This document shows, in pieces, positions 1 through 10,348 of a stretch of DNA of 64,000 nt. A program made the position numbers and the translations under genes. The stretch spans positions 124,001 through 188,000 of the forward strand of contig NZ_LOWB01000021.1 in NCBI RefSeq assembly GCF_001522865.1, read 5' to 3'. The notes under the pieces are model-generated. The model did not search any database, was not told the origin of the DNA, and saw only the letters and a program-made list of their open reading frames with translations. The DNA comes from Burkholderia sp. TSV86. GTDB lineage: Bacteria > Pseudomonadota > Gammaproteobacteria > Burkholderiales > Burkholderiaceae. Every line of letters begins with the position of its first letter. Within the stretch, counting starts at the first letter, position 1.

Positions 1-121
1 CCGATGCGCTTGCGCGACAGCCCGCTCTGCCCACGCCGTATCGGCAAGCCTGCCTCAAGCGGCGTAAAATATGCCCTCACGTAGCCGCATCGCGGCCCGC
101 CACCCGCCCCACGCTTTAATC

Positions 122-556
122 ATGTTCAATCCGAGCCGCGACGACGTGCGTCGCTTTTTCGTCGACACCTGGCGCAAGCAGCGTTCGGGCGAGATCCTCA
201 CACCGCTCGAAGCAATCGCGGCCGACTGGATCGTCGAACATCCCGAATACCATACGGCGCTCGCGGACGCCGATCATGCGCGTGCGCAAAACTACACGCC
301 CGACGAAGGCCGCACGAACCCGTTCCTGCACCTGTCGATGCATCTTGCGATCAGCGAGCAATTGTCGATCGATCAACCGCCCGGCATCCGGGCCGCGCAC
401 GACAAGCTCGCCGCCCGCTTCGATTCCGCGCACGACGCGCAGCACGCGATCATGGAATGCCTCGGCGAGACGATCTGGGAAGCGCAACGCACGAACACGC
501 CCCCCGATTCCGACGCGTATCTGCAGCGCATCCTGCAACGCGCGTCGCGCGGCTAA
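122..556 (+). CDS. DUF1841 family protein
   Basis: A 144-residue soluble protein beginning MFNPSRDDVR. It matches the DUF1841 family of beta/gamma-proteobacteria, helical proteins of about 140-150 residues with no known function. Visible family features are the N-terminal FNPSR..VR.FF..TW segment, the central NPFLHLSMHLAI stretch (about residues 62-73) and the EAQR near the C-terminus. An upstream in-frame ATG at 71 would add 17 basic residues unlike the family, so 122 is preferred. It has no signal peptide or membrane segment and stands alone, facing the cytochrome pair. Confidence 0.85.
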   Translation: MFNPSRDDVRRFFVDTWRKQRSGEILTPLEAIAADWIVEHPEYHTALADADHARAQNYTPDEGRTNPFLHLSMHLAISEQLSIDQPPGIRAAHDKLAARFDSAHDAQHAIMECLGETIWEAQRTNTPPDSDAYLQRILQRASRG

Positions 557-671
557 ACGCGCGCCGCGCCCTGCCCGCGCCGCCGCCGAGCCTATCCCGC
601 CGGCGCGGCAAGGCCGGCAAGACCAGCCCCGGCGGCGGCGCGCGTTGCCGGTCGTTCATCGCCGCACGGAC

Positions 672-696
672 AAAAAATACCCCGCACGAGGCGGGG
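672..696 (-). terminator. rho-independent terminator of the cytochrome c pair
   Basis: Read on the minus strand, a GC hairpin (stem 680-685/691-696, 5-nt loop) is followed by a T-rich tract. It lies about 65 bases past the stop of the downstream cytochrome gene. Confidence 0.7.
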
Positions 697-759
697 CATG
701 CTTGCGATTCGCACGCGGAGCGTGCCGCGCGCGACGCCGGCCGGCAAACCGGCCGTGCG

Positions 760-1128
760 TTATTTCTTGAACACGAGGCTGCCGGGCAGCGACTCGATAT
801 AGGCGGCGATGTCCTTCATATCGTTGACCGACAGGCTCTGCACCTGCGCCTGCATGATCGCGTTGTTGCGGCCGAGCAGCGGGTTCGCCAGCCCCATCTG
901 ATACTGGCGCATCGCCCAGACCAGATAGTCGGCGTGCTGGCCGGCAAGGCGCGGGTACTCGGCGTTGATCGGATTGTCGAGCTTCGCGCCGTGACAGGCC
1001 GCGCAATTATGCGACTCGGCGAGCGCCTTGCCCTTCGATGCGTCGGCCGCATGCGCGGTGCCGATCGCGAAGCCGGCCGCGAGCACGATCGCCGCCGCCG
1101 TCTTGAATGCCGTCTGAGACTTCTTCAT
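760..1128 (-). CDS. c-type cytochrome, class I, periplasmic
   Basis: A 122-residue electron carrier. A Sec signal peptide (about residues 1-28, ending AHA) precedes one haem-binding CAACH motif (C42, C45, H46). Met92 is the likely sixth haem ligand. It resembles half of a cytochrome c4 or a c553-type monohaem protein. Translation was taken from ATG 1128, because a longer reading would put 28 unrelated residues before the signal peptide. It is the second gene of a two-cytochrome operon, 40 bases after its partner, so the two probably serve one periplasmic electron-transfer step. The partner oxidase or reductase is not in the window. Confidence 0.88.
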   Translation of the reverse strand: MKKSQTAFKTAAAIVLAAGFAIGTAHAADASKGKALAESHNCAACHGAKLDNPINAEYPRLAGQHADYLVWAMRQYQMGLANPLLGRNNAIMQAQVQSLSVNDMKDIAAYIESLPGSLVFKK

Positions 1129-1168
1129 GAATGCTCCTATCCCGGTGCTGATATCGACAAGCACACGC

Positions 1169-1528
1169 TTACTTGTAGGGATTGTTCTTCGAATCGGGCT
1201 TTTGCGCGGCATAGTAGGCCGCGAGATCGGCGATGTCCTGATCCGTCAGCGATTCCGCGATTGCGTTCATCGACGCGAAATGACGATCCTTTTTCCGATA
1301 AGCCTTCAGTGCGTTCTCGAGATAAGTCTGGTTCTGGCCGCCGAGGATCGGCACCCGGTAGACCTCCGGGTAGGCGACGCGATAACCGTCGATGCCGTGA
1401 CAGCCGATGCACATCGCGGCCTTGCCTGCCCCGTCCTTCGGGTTGCCGACCACCCCGGCCGCCTGCGCGTTGGCCGCGAACACCGCGAGCGCCGCGACAA
1501 CGATATGCTTGCCGACGAATTTGTTCAT
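1169..1528 (-). CDS. c-type cytochrome, class I, periplasmic
   Basis: A 119-residue monohaem cytochrome c with a signal peptide of about 23 residues (cleavage near AQA-AG), the haem site CIGCH (C40, C43, H44) and Met87 as likely axial ligand. The segment YPEVYRVPILGGQ is typical of the c4/c5-like cytochromes of Burkholderia. It is the first gene of the pair and is transcribed divergently from the MoxR gene. The 240-base space between them must hold both promoters; no clear FNR-type box was found there. Confidence 0.88.
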   Translation of the reverse strand: MNKFVGKHIVVAALAVFAANAQAAGVVGNPKDGAGKAAMCIGCHGIDGYRVAYPEVYRVPILGGQNQTYLENALKAYRKKDRHFASMNAIAESLTDQDIADLAAYYAAQKPDSKNNPYK

Positions 1529-1771
1529 AGCTCTTGTAACCTAGCTTGAGGGGAAACTGGCGCGCGCATGGGCAAGCCAGCGTCGTTATACCGCCGTTTT
1601 ATGCTGATGAGGCTGCCACGCAGGCCAAAAAAACCGGGGGATTGTACCGCGTCGCCGGGCCATGCGTCCACCACGCGGGCCGCGCCCCCATTTGGCACGG
1701 CCCGGGCCGGCCCGGCGGGCGGCCGCGCTTCTGACTTATACTGCCATTTTTCTTGCCGGAAGCTCGCCGCC

Positions 1772-2614
<843 letters not shown>

Positions 2615-2690
2615 GCCCAACCCGGGCCCGCGAGGAGACGCCGACGATGAGCCGCTCGATCCATTGCGCCGCATTCGCGAGGGCCTGCTC

Positions 2691-3866
2691 ATGCTGATCG
2701 ATTTCTTTTACTCGCTGCGCGCGGCCAAGCTGCCGGTGTCGGTCAACGAATACCTGACGCTCGTCGAGGCGCTGAAGGCGCAGGTGATCGAGCCGTCGCT
2801 CGATGCGTTCTACTATCTCGCGCGCATGACGCTCGTGAAGGACGAGCAGTATTTCGATAAGTTCGACCGCGCGTTCGGCGCGTATTTTCATGGCGTATCC
2901 GCACTGCCCGCCGATGCGTTCGAAATCCCGCTCGATTGGCTCGAAAAGCGCCTGCAGCGCGAACTCACACCCGAGGAAAAAGCGCAGATTCAAGCGCTCG
3001 GCGGGCTCGACAAGCTGATGGAGCGCCTGAAGCAACTGTTCGACGAGCAGAAAGCGCGCCACGAAGGCGGCAACCGGTGGATCGGCACGGGCGGCACGTC
3101 GCCGTTCGGACACGGCGGCTACAATCCAGAAGGCGTCCGGATCGGCGGGCCATCGAACGGCAACCGGACCGCCGTCAAGGTGTGGGAAGCGCGCGCGTAC
3201 CGCGACTACGACGATTCGGTCGAGATCGGCACGCGCAACATCAAGGTCGCGCTGCGGCGGCTGCGCCGCTTCGCGCGCGAAGGCGCGGCCGAGGAACTCG
3301 ACCTGCCCGGCACGATTCGCAGCACCGCCGCGAACGCCGGCTGGCTCGACCTGCGGATGGTGCCCGAGCGACACAACAACGTGAAGGTGTTGATGCTGCT
3401 CGACGTCGGCGGCTCGATGGACGACCACATCAAGCGCACCGAGGAGCTTTTCTCCGCCGCGAAGGCCGAATTCAAGCATCTCGAGTTCTACTACTTCCAC
3501 AACTGCGTGTACGACCATCTGTGGAAGAACAACCGCCGCCGCCACGCGGAGCGCACGCCGACCTGGGACGTGCTGCACAAGTTCACGCCCGACTACAAGC
3601 TGATTTTCGTCGGCGACGCGACGATGAGCCCATACGAAGTCCTGCAACCGGGCGGCTCGGTCGAGTACAACAACGCGGAAGCGGGCGCGGCGTGGCTGCG
3701 CCGGCTCGCCGACCAATTCCCGCGCCACGTGTGGCTCAATCCCGAGCCGCAGCGGCTGTGGGAATACCGGCAGTCGATCGCGATCATCCGCGACGTGCTC
3801 GGCGACCGGATGTATCCGCTCACGCTCGCGGGCCTGGAGACCGCGATGCGCGCGCTCAGCAAGTAG
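2691..3866 (+). CDS. VWA domain-containing protein (CoxE-like), MoxR partner
   Basis: A 391-residue cytoplasmic protein. The N-terminal half is helical (F.Y.LR.AKLPVSVNEYL, a CoxE-type start) and the C-terminal half is a von Willebrand A domain. The metal-site motif reads DVGGS (238-242) where the classical form is DxSxS, so the first serine is glycine. The basic, Gly-rich linker at about 122-160 is predicted flexible. It sits 76 bases after the MoxR ATPase, presumably in the same transcript, and should act with it as an adaptor. ATG 2691 (MLIDFFYS) is chosen over 2664, which would add nine residues. Confidence 0.85.
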   Translation: MLIDFFYSLRAAKLPVSVNEYLTLVEALKAQVIEPSLDAFYYLARMTLVKDEQYFDKFDRAFGAYFHGVSALPADAFEIPLDWLEKRLQRELTPEEKAQIQALGGLDKLMERLKQLFDEQKARHEGGNRWIGTGGTSPFGHGGYNPEGVRIGGPSNGNRTAVKVWEARAYRDYDDSVEIGTRNIKVALRRLRRFAREGAAEELDLPGTIRSTAANAGWLDLRMVPERHNNVKVLMLLDVGGSMDDHIKRTEELFSAAKAEFKHLEFYYFHNCVYDHLWKNNRRRHAERTPTWDVLHKFTPDYKLIFVGDATMSPYEVLQPGGSVEYNNAEAGAAWLRRLADQFPRHVWLNPEPQRLWEYRQSIAIIRDVLGDRMYPLTLAGLETAMRALSK

Positions 3867-3973
3867 CCGGCCCGCCGCGGTCTGCGCATGCGCGCGTGCC
3901 GCGCGCGATGGCGCCGCCGCGTCAACCGCTTTCGTCTCCGAATCGCCCTCTCGCCGCTGCCAACGTTGCACCA

Positions 3974-4000
3974 TGCATTGTCTGCACTGTCACTGTCCCG
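3974..4000 (+). promoter_or_regulatory. candidate regulatory motif shared with the MocR promoter region
   Basis: A 27-base segment just before the BenE-type gene matches 16193-16219 next to the mocR start at 20 of 27 positions. The core can be written TGYACYGTYACTGTSCCG. Two copies in the window, both beside gene starts, suggest a binding site for a GntR/MocR-type regulator, but only two examples support it. Confidence 0.4.
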
Positions 4001-4022
4001 CTTCCAACGCACCGCCCCGCCG

Positions 4023-5240
4023 ATGAGCCTTCCTCCGTCCGCCCCGAATCTGCCGCCCGCGATCGCCCGGCCGAACTTCTTCTCCGATACGTCCGCGTCC
4101 GCGCTCGTCGCCGGCTTCGTCGCGATGATGACCGGCTATACGAGTTCGCTCGTGCTGATGTTCCAAGCCGGCCGCGCCGCGCATCTGACCGATGCGCAGA
4201 TCTCGTCGTGGATCTGGGCGCTGTCGATCGGCATGGCGGTGACGACGATCGGCTTGTCACTGCGCTTTCGCGCGCCGGTGGTCGTCGCGTGGTCGACACC
4301 CGGCGCGGCGCTGCTGGTCGCCTCGCTGCCAGGCGTCGCGTATCCGGAGGCGATCGGCGCGTTCGTCGTCGGTGCGCTGCTGCTCACCGCCATCGGCGCG
4401 AGCGGCCTGTTCGATACGCTGATGCGCAAGATTCCGTCTGGCATCGCCGCCGCGCTGCTTGCCGGCATCCTGTTCGAAATCGGCATCGAGATCTTTCGCG
4501 CCGCGCAGTTCCAAACCACGCTCGTGCTCGCGATGTTCTTCACGTACCTGATCGTCAAGCGCGCGGCGCCGCGCTATGCGATCGTCGCGACGCTCGTCGC
4601 GGGCGTCGCGCTTGCGCTCACGCTCGGCCTCGTCGATTTCAGCCGCTTCCATGTCGCGCTTGCGCGCCCGGTGTTCACGATGCCGTCGTTCTCGCTATCG
4701 GCGATCGTCAGCATCGGCATCCCGCTGTTCGTCGTCGCGATGGCTTCGCAGAACGTGCCGGGCATCGCGGTGCTGCGCGCGGACGGCTACGCGACGCCGT
4801 CGTCGCCGCTCGTCATGACGACGGGCGTCGCGTCGCTCGCGCTCGCGCCGTTCGGCTCGCACGGCATCAATCTTGCCGCGATCACGGCCGCGATCTGCAC
4901 CGGCCCCGAAGCGCACGAGGATCGCGCGAAACGCTACACGGCAGCCGTCTGGTGCGGCGCGTTCTACCTCGTCGCCGGCGTGTTCGGCGCGACGATCGCG
5001 GCCCTTTTTGCCGCGCTGCCGAAGGCGCTCGTCGTATCGGTCGCGGCGCTCGCGCTGTTCGGCTCGATCGCCAGCGGCCTCGCCAACGCAATGCACGACG
5101 CCCGCCAGCGCGAAGCCGCGCTCGTCACGTTCATGGTGAGCGCCTCGGGCTTCACGCTGCTGTCGATCGGCCCGGCATTCTGGGGGCTCGTCGCAGGCGT
5201 GCTGACCCAGACGATTCTGAACGCGCGCCGGCCCGCATAA
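4023..5240 (+). CDS. benE: BenE-family benzoate/H+ symporter
   Basis: A 405-residue, very hydrophobic protein with about 12 membrane segments. It matches the benzoate membrane transport protein family: the N-terminal SALVAGFVAMMTGYTSS, the motif WSTPGAALL (substrate region of the NCS2-like fold), and GFTLLSIGPAFWGLVAGV near the end. BenE proteins bring benzoate or similar aromatic acids into the cell with protons. No aromatic catabolic genes are adjacent, so the substrate is inferred from family only. ATG 4023 fits the family start; the longer open frame upstream is basic and unrelated. Confidence 0.85.
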   Translation: MSLPPSAPNLPPAIARPNFFSDTSASALVAGFVAMMTGYTSSLVLMFQAGRAAHLTDAQISSWIWALSIGMAVTTIGLSLRFRAPVVVAWSTPGAALLVASLPGVAYPEAIGAFVVGALLLTAIGASGLFDTLMRKIPSGIAAALLAGILFEIGIEIFRAAQFQTTLVLAMFFTYLIVKRAAPRYAIVATLVAGVALALTLGLVDFSRFHVALARPVFTMPSFSLSAIVSIGIPLFVVAMASQNVPGIAVLRADGYATPSSPLVMTTGVASLALAPFGSHGINLAAITAAICTGPEAHEDRAKRYTAAVWCGAFYLVAGVFGATIAALFAALPKALVVSVAALALFGSIASGLANAMHDARQREAALVTFMVSASGFTLLSIGPAFWGLVAGVLTQTILNARRPA

Positions 5241-5398
5241 AACACTCGGTTCGGTACCGGTTCCCCGATTCGCGCCTAAAATAGCAAATTCCGGCGGTGC
5301 GCGCCGCAGCGCGCGCCGCCTCGCACAACCGCCGCGCGCCCCACGGCCCGGCCCTCGTTCACCGCATCCGGCGCGCCGCGCCACGCTCAAGACTCGAC

Positions 5399-6352
5399 AT
5401 GACTACCGCACTCGACCAGCTCAAGCAGTACACGACCGTCGTCGCCGATACGGGCGACTTCCAGCAACTCGCCCAGTATCAGCCGCGGGACGCGACGACG
5501 AATCCGTCGCTGATCCTCAAGGCCGTGCAAAAAGACGCGTACAAGCCGATTCTCGAGAAAACGGTACGCGATCACGCGGGCCAGCCGACTGGCTTCATCA
5601 TCGATCGCCTGCTGATCGCGTTCGGCACCGAAATCCTGAAGCTGATTCCGGGGCGCGTATCGACCGAGGTCGACGCGCGCCTGTCGTTCGACGTGCAGCG
5701 CTCGATCGACAAGGGCCGCGAACTCATCAAGTTGTACGAAGCAGCCGGCATCGGCCGCGAGCGCGTGCTGATCAAGCTCGCCTCGACGTGGGAAGGCATC
5801 CGCGCGGCCGAGGTGCTGCAAAAGGAAGGCATCCGCTGCAACATGACGCTGCTGTTCTCGCTCGTGCAAGCCGCGGCGTGCGCGCACGCCGGCGCGCAGC
5901 TCATCTCGCCGTTCGTCGGCCGCATCTACGATTGGTACAAGAAGCAAGCGGGCGCCGATTGGGACGAAGCAAAAAATGGCGGCGCGAACGATCCGGGCGT
6001 GCAGTCGGTGCGCCGGATCTACGCGTACTACAAGCACTTCGGCTATCCGACCGAGGTGATGGGCGCGAGCTTCCGCACGACCAGCCAGATCACCGAGCTT
6101 GCCGGCAGCGATCTGCTGACGATCAGCCCCGAATTGCTGCAAAAACTCCAGGACAGCACCGAGACGGTCACACGCAAGCTGTCGCCGGAAACGGCGAAGG
6201 ACGCGGCGCTCGAGCGCGTCGCGATCGACGAGCCGTCGTTCCGCTTCCAGTTGAACGATGATGCGATGGCCACCGAAAAGCTCGCCGAAGGCATCCGTCT
6301 GTTCTCGGCCGACGCGGTAAAGCTCGAAAAGATGATCGAAACCCTGCGCTGA
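5399..6352 (+). CDS. tal: transaldolase
   Basis: A 317-residue cytoplasmic enzyme of the non-oxidative pentose phosphate pathway. It moves a dihydroxyacetone unit between sedoheptulose-7-phosphate and glyceraldehyde-3-phosphate. The sequence has the class signature [10 protein letters not shown] (31-40), the Schiff-base lysine in [11 protein letters not shown] (K126), and the [11 protein letters not shown] segment. Length and order match the TalB subfamily. ATG 5399 is used; the frame is open upstream for about 100 bases of low-information sequence. It is monocistronic, with a strong terminator 30 bases after the stop. Confidence 0.95.
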   Translation: MTTALDQLKQYTTVVADTGDFQQLAQYQPRDATTNPSLILKAVQKDAYKPILEKTVRDHAGQPTGFIIDRLLIAFGTEILKLIPGRVSTEVDARLSFDVQRSIDKGRELIKLYEAAGIGRERVLIKLASTWEGIRAAEVLQKEGIRCNMTLLFSLVQAAACAHAGAQLISPFVGRIYDWYKKQAGADWDEAKNGGANDPGVQSVRRIYAYYKHFGYPTEVMGASFRTTSQITELAGSDLLTISPELLQKLQDSTETVTRKLSPETAKDAALERVAIDEPSFRFQLNDDAMATEKLAEGIRLFSADAVKLEKMIETLR

Positions 6353-6381
6353 GCGCGCACCGCATTCGCACGAGCGACGCC

Positions 6382-6412
6382 GGCGGGCGTCCTATCTGCG
6401 CCCGCCTTTTTT
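6382..6412 (+). terminator. rho-independent terminator after transaldolase
   Basis: A perfect 8-bp GC stem (6382-6389/6399-6406) is followed directly by six T residues. This is a textbook intrinsic terminator in the direction of the transaldolase gene. Confidence 0.88.
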
Positions 6413-6584
6413 GGGATGCGAATCAACCGCCACCCACCCCGCTTTCTTTCGTTTCTTTCTGTCGATTTCCCGACATCCGTTGCGGCCCGGCCGATTATTC
6501 CTGCTGTCGCCACCCTGGCGCACTACAATCGTCGGCACGGGCGCATGATGCCCTGTTTCCGGTTGAAGAGATAAGGAGAAGACG

Positions 6585-7016
6585 ATGCAAGTGCAAACGT
6601 ATCTGCATTTCGGCGGGCGCTGCGACGAAGCGCTCAAATTCTATAGCGACGCACTCGGCGCGAAAGTGACGTTCCTGACCCGCTTCAGCGAAGCGCCGCC
6701 AAATCCCGAGCGGCCGATTCCGCCTGAGATGGCCGACAAGGTCATGCATGCGAGCTTCCAGATCGGCGAAACGACATTGATGGGTTCGGACGGCGGATGC
6801 GAATCCGGCAACGAGCAAGCGCACGAAGGCTATTCGCTGTCGATCAGCGCGGCGAGCGTCGAGGAAGGCAAGAAGCTGTTCGACGCGCTCGCCAATGGCG
6901 GCACGGTCACGATGCCGTTCGAGAAAACCTTCTGGGCGCTCGGCTTCGGCATGGTACGCGACCCCTTCGGCGTGCATTGGATGATCAACGTCGAAGATCC
7001 GAACATGAAGAAGTAG
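6585..7016 (+). CDS. VOC-superfamily protein, PhnB/YjdN-like
   Basis: A 143-residue protein of the vicinal oxygen chelate (glyoxalase/bleomycin-resistance) fold. It starts MQVQTYLHFGGRCDEALKFY and ends with the PhnB-type DPFGVHWMINVED segment. PhnB-like proteins such as E. coli YjdN have no firmly assigned reaction. A good ribosome site (AAGGAG) precedes ATG 6585. It is a single gene closed by a hairpin at 7076-7108. Confidence 0.85.
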   Translation: MQVQTYLHFGGRCDEALKFYSDALGAKVTFLTRFSEAPPNPERPIPPEMADKVMHASFQIGETTLMGSDGGCESGNEQAHEGYSLSISAASVEEGKKLFDALANGGTVTMPFEKTFWALGFGMVRDPFGVHWMINVEDPNMKK

Positions 7017-7075
7017 GCGCAGACGCTTCGGAAACCGAAATGGGCATGACGGCCCCCGAGCGTGGCGGCATGCGC

Positions 7076-7112
7076 AACGCCCGCGACGTGCGATGCGCCG
7101 CGGGCGTTTTCG
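7076..7112. terminator. bidirectional terminator hairpin
   Basis: A perfect 10-bp stem (7076-7085/7099-7108) with T residues after it on the plus strand. It lies between the stop codons of the convergent VOC and symporter genes and can serve both. Confidence 0.7.
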
Positions 7113-7128
7113 TTCGGGACGGCCGCGC

Positions 7129-8679
7129 TCAACCCTCGACGACGTCGAGATAATCCTCCGGCCGCGTACGGTCTTCCGCATGCGCGCCTCCAAGCGCTCG
7201 CACGAGCACGCTTACGGCAACCGACACGACGAGATTCACGACGAGCGCCCACACCGCCGCATAGCCGGGAATCGCATAGCCAAACAGATGGATCGTGAAG
7301 ATCGAACTGGCGAGCTTCAGCGAAACCGCCATCCACGTGCCGCAGACGAGCCCGGCGGCCCACCCCGCGAGCAGCCCCCGATAGTCGAGCACACGGGTAT
7401 AGAGGCCGAGCACGATGGCGGGCAGCGTCTGGATGATCCAAATCCCGCCGAGCAACTGGAGTTGAATCGCATAGGTCAGCGGCAGCCCGAGAATGAATGC
7501 GATCGCGCCGACCTTGACGATCAGCGATACGAGCTTCGCAACGTGTGTCTCTTGATCGTGCGACATGTTGCGATTGATGAACTCGCGATGAATGTTGCGC
7601 GTATACAAGTTCGCGGCCGCAATCGACATGATCGCGGCCGGCACGAGCGCGCCGATCCCGATCGCGGCAAACGCGACGCCGACGAACCATGAAGGGAAGA
7701 AATGCAGGAACAGCGCGGGCACCGCGAAATTCGCGCCGTAAGCGTTGAAGTACGGCGCGAACTGCGGCATGTCCTTCACGCCGGAGGCGAGCGCCATGTA
7801 GCCCAGCAGCGCGAGCAGGCCGAGCACGAACGAATACGCCGGCAGCATCGCCATATTGCGGCGGATCGTGTTGCCCGACGCAGACGACAGGATCGCCGTC
7901 ACCGAATGCGGATACAGGAACAGCGCGAGCGCCGAGCCGACCGCGAGCGTCGCATACGCGCTGTAGCCGTTCAGGCTCGATGCGTCCGGCGCCTTCAGCA
8001 GCAGCTTCGCAGGCGGCACCGAGCCGAAGATTTGCGCGAAGCCGCCGAGCTTGGCCGGGATAACGACGACCGCCGCCGCGATCGTCAGATAGATCAGGAC
8101 GTCCTTGACGATCGCGATCATCGCTGGCGCGCGCAGCCCGGATGTATACGTGTACGCGGCCAGGATCGCGAACGCGATGATGAGCGGCAGATCGCCGACG
8201 AAACCCTTCGTATCGAAGCCCAGGCCGCCGATCACGACTTCGATGCCGACGAGTTGCAGCGCGATGTACGGCATCGTCGCGACGATGCCCGTCACCGCGA
8301 TGGCGAGCGCGAGCGAGCGGCTGCCGTAGCGCGCGCCGACGAAATCGGCGGCCGTCACGTAGCCGTGGCGCTTCGCGATACTCCAGAGCTTCGGAAACAC
8401 GACAAACGCGAACGGATAGACGAGGATCGTATATGGCAGCGCGAAGAAGCCCGTTGCGCCGGCGCCGAACACCAGCGCGGGCACCGCGACGAACGTGTAC
8501 GCGGTGTAGAGATCGCCGCCGAGCAGAAACCACGTGACGATCGTGCCGAAACGGCGGCCGCCGAGCCCCCATTCGTCGAGATGCGCCAGATCGCCGCGCC
8601 GCCAGTGCGCGGCGAGAAAGCCCATGATCGTCACGCCGACGAACAGCAGCACGAAGACAAACGTCGCACTCAGATTCAT
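7129..8679 (-). CDS. sodium:solute symporter (SSF), monocarboxylate type
   Basis: A 516-residue membrane protein with about 13 transmembrane helices. It matches the SSF family, in particular MctP-like monocarboxylate transporters: WFLLGGDLYTAYTFVAVPALVFG near the N-terminus and a long SSF core with GYVTAADFVGARYGSR. The presence of a DUF3311 gene directly upstream, overlapping by four bases, is characteristic of this subgroup. It likely imports pyruvate, lactate or similar small acids with Na+ or H+; the exact substrate is inferred. ATG 8679 is set by the ATGA overlap. Confidence 0.88.
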   Translation of the reverse strand: MNLSATFVFVLLFVGVTIMGFLAAHWRRGDLAHLDEWGLGGRRFGTIVTWFLLGGDLYTAYTFVAVPALVFGAGATGFFALPYTILVYPFAFVVFPKLWSIAKRHGYVTAADFVGARYGSRSLALAIAVTGIVATMPYIALQLVGIEVVIGGLGFDTKGFVGDLPLIIAFAILAAYTYTSGLRAPAMIAIVKDVLIYLTIAAAVVVIPAKLGGFAQIFGSVPPAKLLLKAPDASSLNGYSAYATLAVGSALALFLYPHSVTAILSSASGNTIRRNMAMLPAYSFVLGLLALLGYMALASGVKDMPQFAPYFNAYGANFAVPALFLHFFPSWFVGVAFAAIGIGALVPAAIMSIAAANLYTRNIHREFINRNMSHDQETHVAKLVSLIVKVGAIAFILGLPLTYAIQLQLLGGIWIIQTLPAIVLGLYTRVLDYRGLLAGWAAGLVCGTWMAVSLKLASSIFTIHLFGYAIPGYAAVWALVVNLVVSVAVSVLVRALGGAHAEDRTRPEDYLDVVEG

Positions 8680-8927
8680 TGACCGCTCCTCCGCGGGCCG
8701 CTCGTCCAGCAATGCTTCGTCTTCGTATAGACGAACGCGGTGATCACCGCGCTAATGAACACCCAGAGCAACTGATACCAGTAGAAGAATGGAAAACCGA
8801 GCCATTGCGGCTCGACACGGTTGTACGACGGCACCCAGGCCATCGCGACGAACGGCAGGACGAGCAACCAGAGCCATCGTTTGGCAGCGTGGTTCGCGGC
8901 CGGACTCGCGTTGGCATCGTGAGCCAT
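8676..8927 (-). CDS. DUF3311 small membrane protein, symporter partner
   Basis: An 83-residue protein with two membrane helices (about 18-35 and 45-67) separated by the conserved segment PSYNR.EP...GFPFFYWYQ. DUF3311 proteins sit beside SSF carboxylate symporters and are thought to be accessory subunits. Its stop overlaps the symporter start in an ATGA arrangement, which predicts coupled translation and a fixed ratio. Confidence 0.88.
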   Translation of the reverse strand: MAHDANASPAANHAAKRWLWLLVLPFVAMAWVPSYNRVEPQWLGFPFFYWYQLLWVFISAVITAFVYTKTKHCWTSGPRRSGQ

Positions 8928-9314
8928 GACGTCTCCTCTTCATTCGCGGTTGTCGACGTGTTCTGAACCGAAGGGTACGGCGCAGCGAAGGGAATCGCGG
9001 CGGCAGGCGTTCAGCGACGGCACGCCCCGGTGCGTGTGGATAGATCGGCCGCGGCTTGCCTGGCGTCAGTGAGTATAGAAGTCAGCCGTGCCCCGTCATA
9101 CGAGGGCGAACCCGGAGCCGGCGGGCGCCAGCGAGTGGCGTGGCGCGGATTGAAACGCAACGGCCTGCTATCGGGACGACGAAGGGATGCGTTGTCCGGA
9201 TGTCGGCCGCCGGAGAGGCCGGGCTGGTGGGTGGCGGCTCCCTCACGACAGGCGGCACTCGGCGCCTGATGCCCGAAGCGGGGCGTCGGGCGTCACGTGC
9301 CGAACGCCCGGCAA
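8928..9314. other. intergenic, no gene seen
   Basis: 387 bases between two minus-strand genes. Short open frames on the plus strand look like GC artefacts. The stretch must hold the promoter of the DUF3311-symporter pair. GC-rich inverted repeats near 9265-9310 may end the neighbouring transcript, but no T-run was found. Confidence 0.6.
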
Positions 9315-10238
9315 TCAGATTTCGAAGAACTCGGCACGTTCGCCGACCGATGCTTTCAATGCTTTCACCCACGCACGGGCGGGCAGCCGCAGTTCGGTCT
9401 CGATCAGCTTCGCGCGCGCCGACAATTGCGCGAACGACACCCGCAGCGGCGGCCCGGAAAACGCAAGAGCGATCCGGTTGCCGTCATGCACTTCGGGCAG
9501 CGCAATCACACGTGCATCGAACGCGGCATTCAGATGCTTGATGTTGCGCACGAAGCTCGGGTGATCGCCGAACAGGTTGATCGTCGCGACCCCCGCATCG
9601 GCAAGGCATGCGCGCACCGCGCGATAGAACGCGACGCTGTCGAGCACCGGGCCGCGCGCGGTGGCGTCGTACAAATCGATCTGCAATGCGCCGGCCGTCC
9701 CGCGATTCTTAGGATCGTTAACGAAATCCCACGCGTCAGCTTCGTGAACCGCGAGGCGCGCGTCGTCAGGCGGAAGCTCGAACATCGAGCGCGCGGCAAC
9801 GATCACGGCCGGATTCAATTCGACCGCCTCGACGCGCGCGCCCGGCAGGAAACGGTGTGCAAACTTCGTCAGCGCGCCGGTGCCGAGGCCGAGTTGCACG
9901 ATCCGCTCGGGCGTCTGGAGAAACAGCAGCCACGCCATCATCTGCTGCGCGTATTCCAGCTCGATGTGATACGGCTTGGACAGACGCATCGCGCCTTGTA
10001 CCCATTCGGTGCCGAAGTGCAGATAACGCACGCCCCGCTCTTCGGAAAACGTAACGGGCGCAAAGCGCGGCTTGCGCGGCGCGTCGAGGACGGGAACGTC
10101 GCGCGCATCGCCGTCGGGTTCGGCGCGATTGCGCACGGCCCGAGGCTGGCGGAATTTTTCGGTGCCGTCATACGACGACGGCCGGTTGCGCTTAAATGCG
10201 CGCGCCTCGGCAGACGCGCGCTTGATCAATCGAGTCAT
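9315..10238 (-). CDS. spermidine synthase-like SAM-dependent protein
   Basis: A 307-residue protein with the Rossmann-type fold of polyamine aminopropyltransferases. The SAM/dcSAM-binding motif reads LGLGTGALTKFAH, followed by VEAVELNP and an acidic LAVHEADAWDFV. The usual synthase GGGDGG motif is replaced by GLGTG. The first 50 residues are basic and low-complexity. Family members lacking the canonical aminopropyl-acceptor site are often annotated spermidine synthase without proof, so activity on putrescine is uncertain. It is monocistronic on the minus strand. Confidence 0.75.
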   Translation of the reverse strand: MTRLIKRASAEARAFKRNRPSSYDGTEKFRQPRAVRNRAEPDGDARDVPVLDAPRKPRFAPVTFSEERGVRYLHFGTEWVQGAMRLSKPYHIELEYAQQMMAWLLFLQTPERIVQLGLGTGALTKFAHRFLPGARVEAVELNPAVIVAARSMFELPPDDARLAVHEADAWDFVNDPKNRGTAGALQIDLYDATARGPVLDSVAFYRAVRACLADAGVATINLFGDHPSFVRNIKHLNAAFDARVIALPEVHDGNRIALAFSGPPLRVSFAQLSARAKLIETELRLPARAWVKALKASVGERAEFFEI

Positions 10239-10348
10239 GGAGAAATATCGCGCTCGACGCGCGATGTCTAATCAAACGACGGGACCGAGAGCATAGCATT
10301 CGCCGGCACCGGCACGGCGAGGTTTGGCCGATGCGCTGGCTTGCCGGA

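Noticed and set aside
1529..1771. Search for an FNR/ANR box between the cytochrome and MoxR genes
   Set aside because: No TTGAT-N4-ATCAA-like sequence was found.
9130..9175. ATTGAAACGCA-like sequence resembling part of a CRISPR repeat
   Set aside because: It occurs once; there are no regularly spaced copies and no cas genes.
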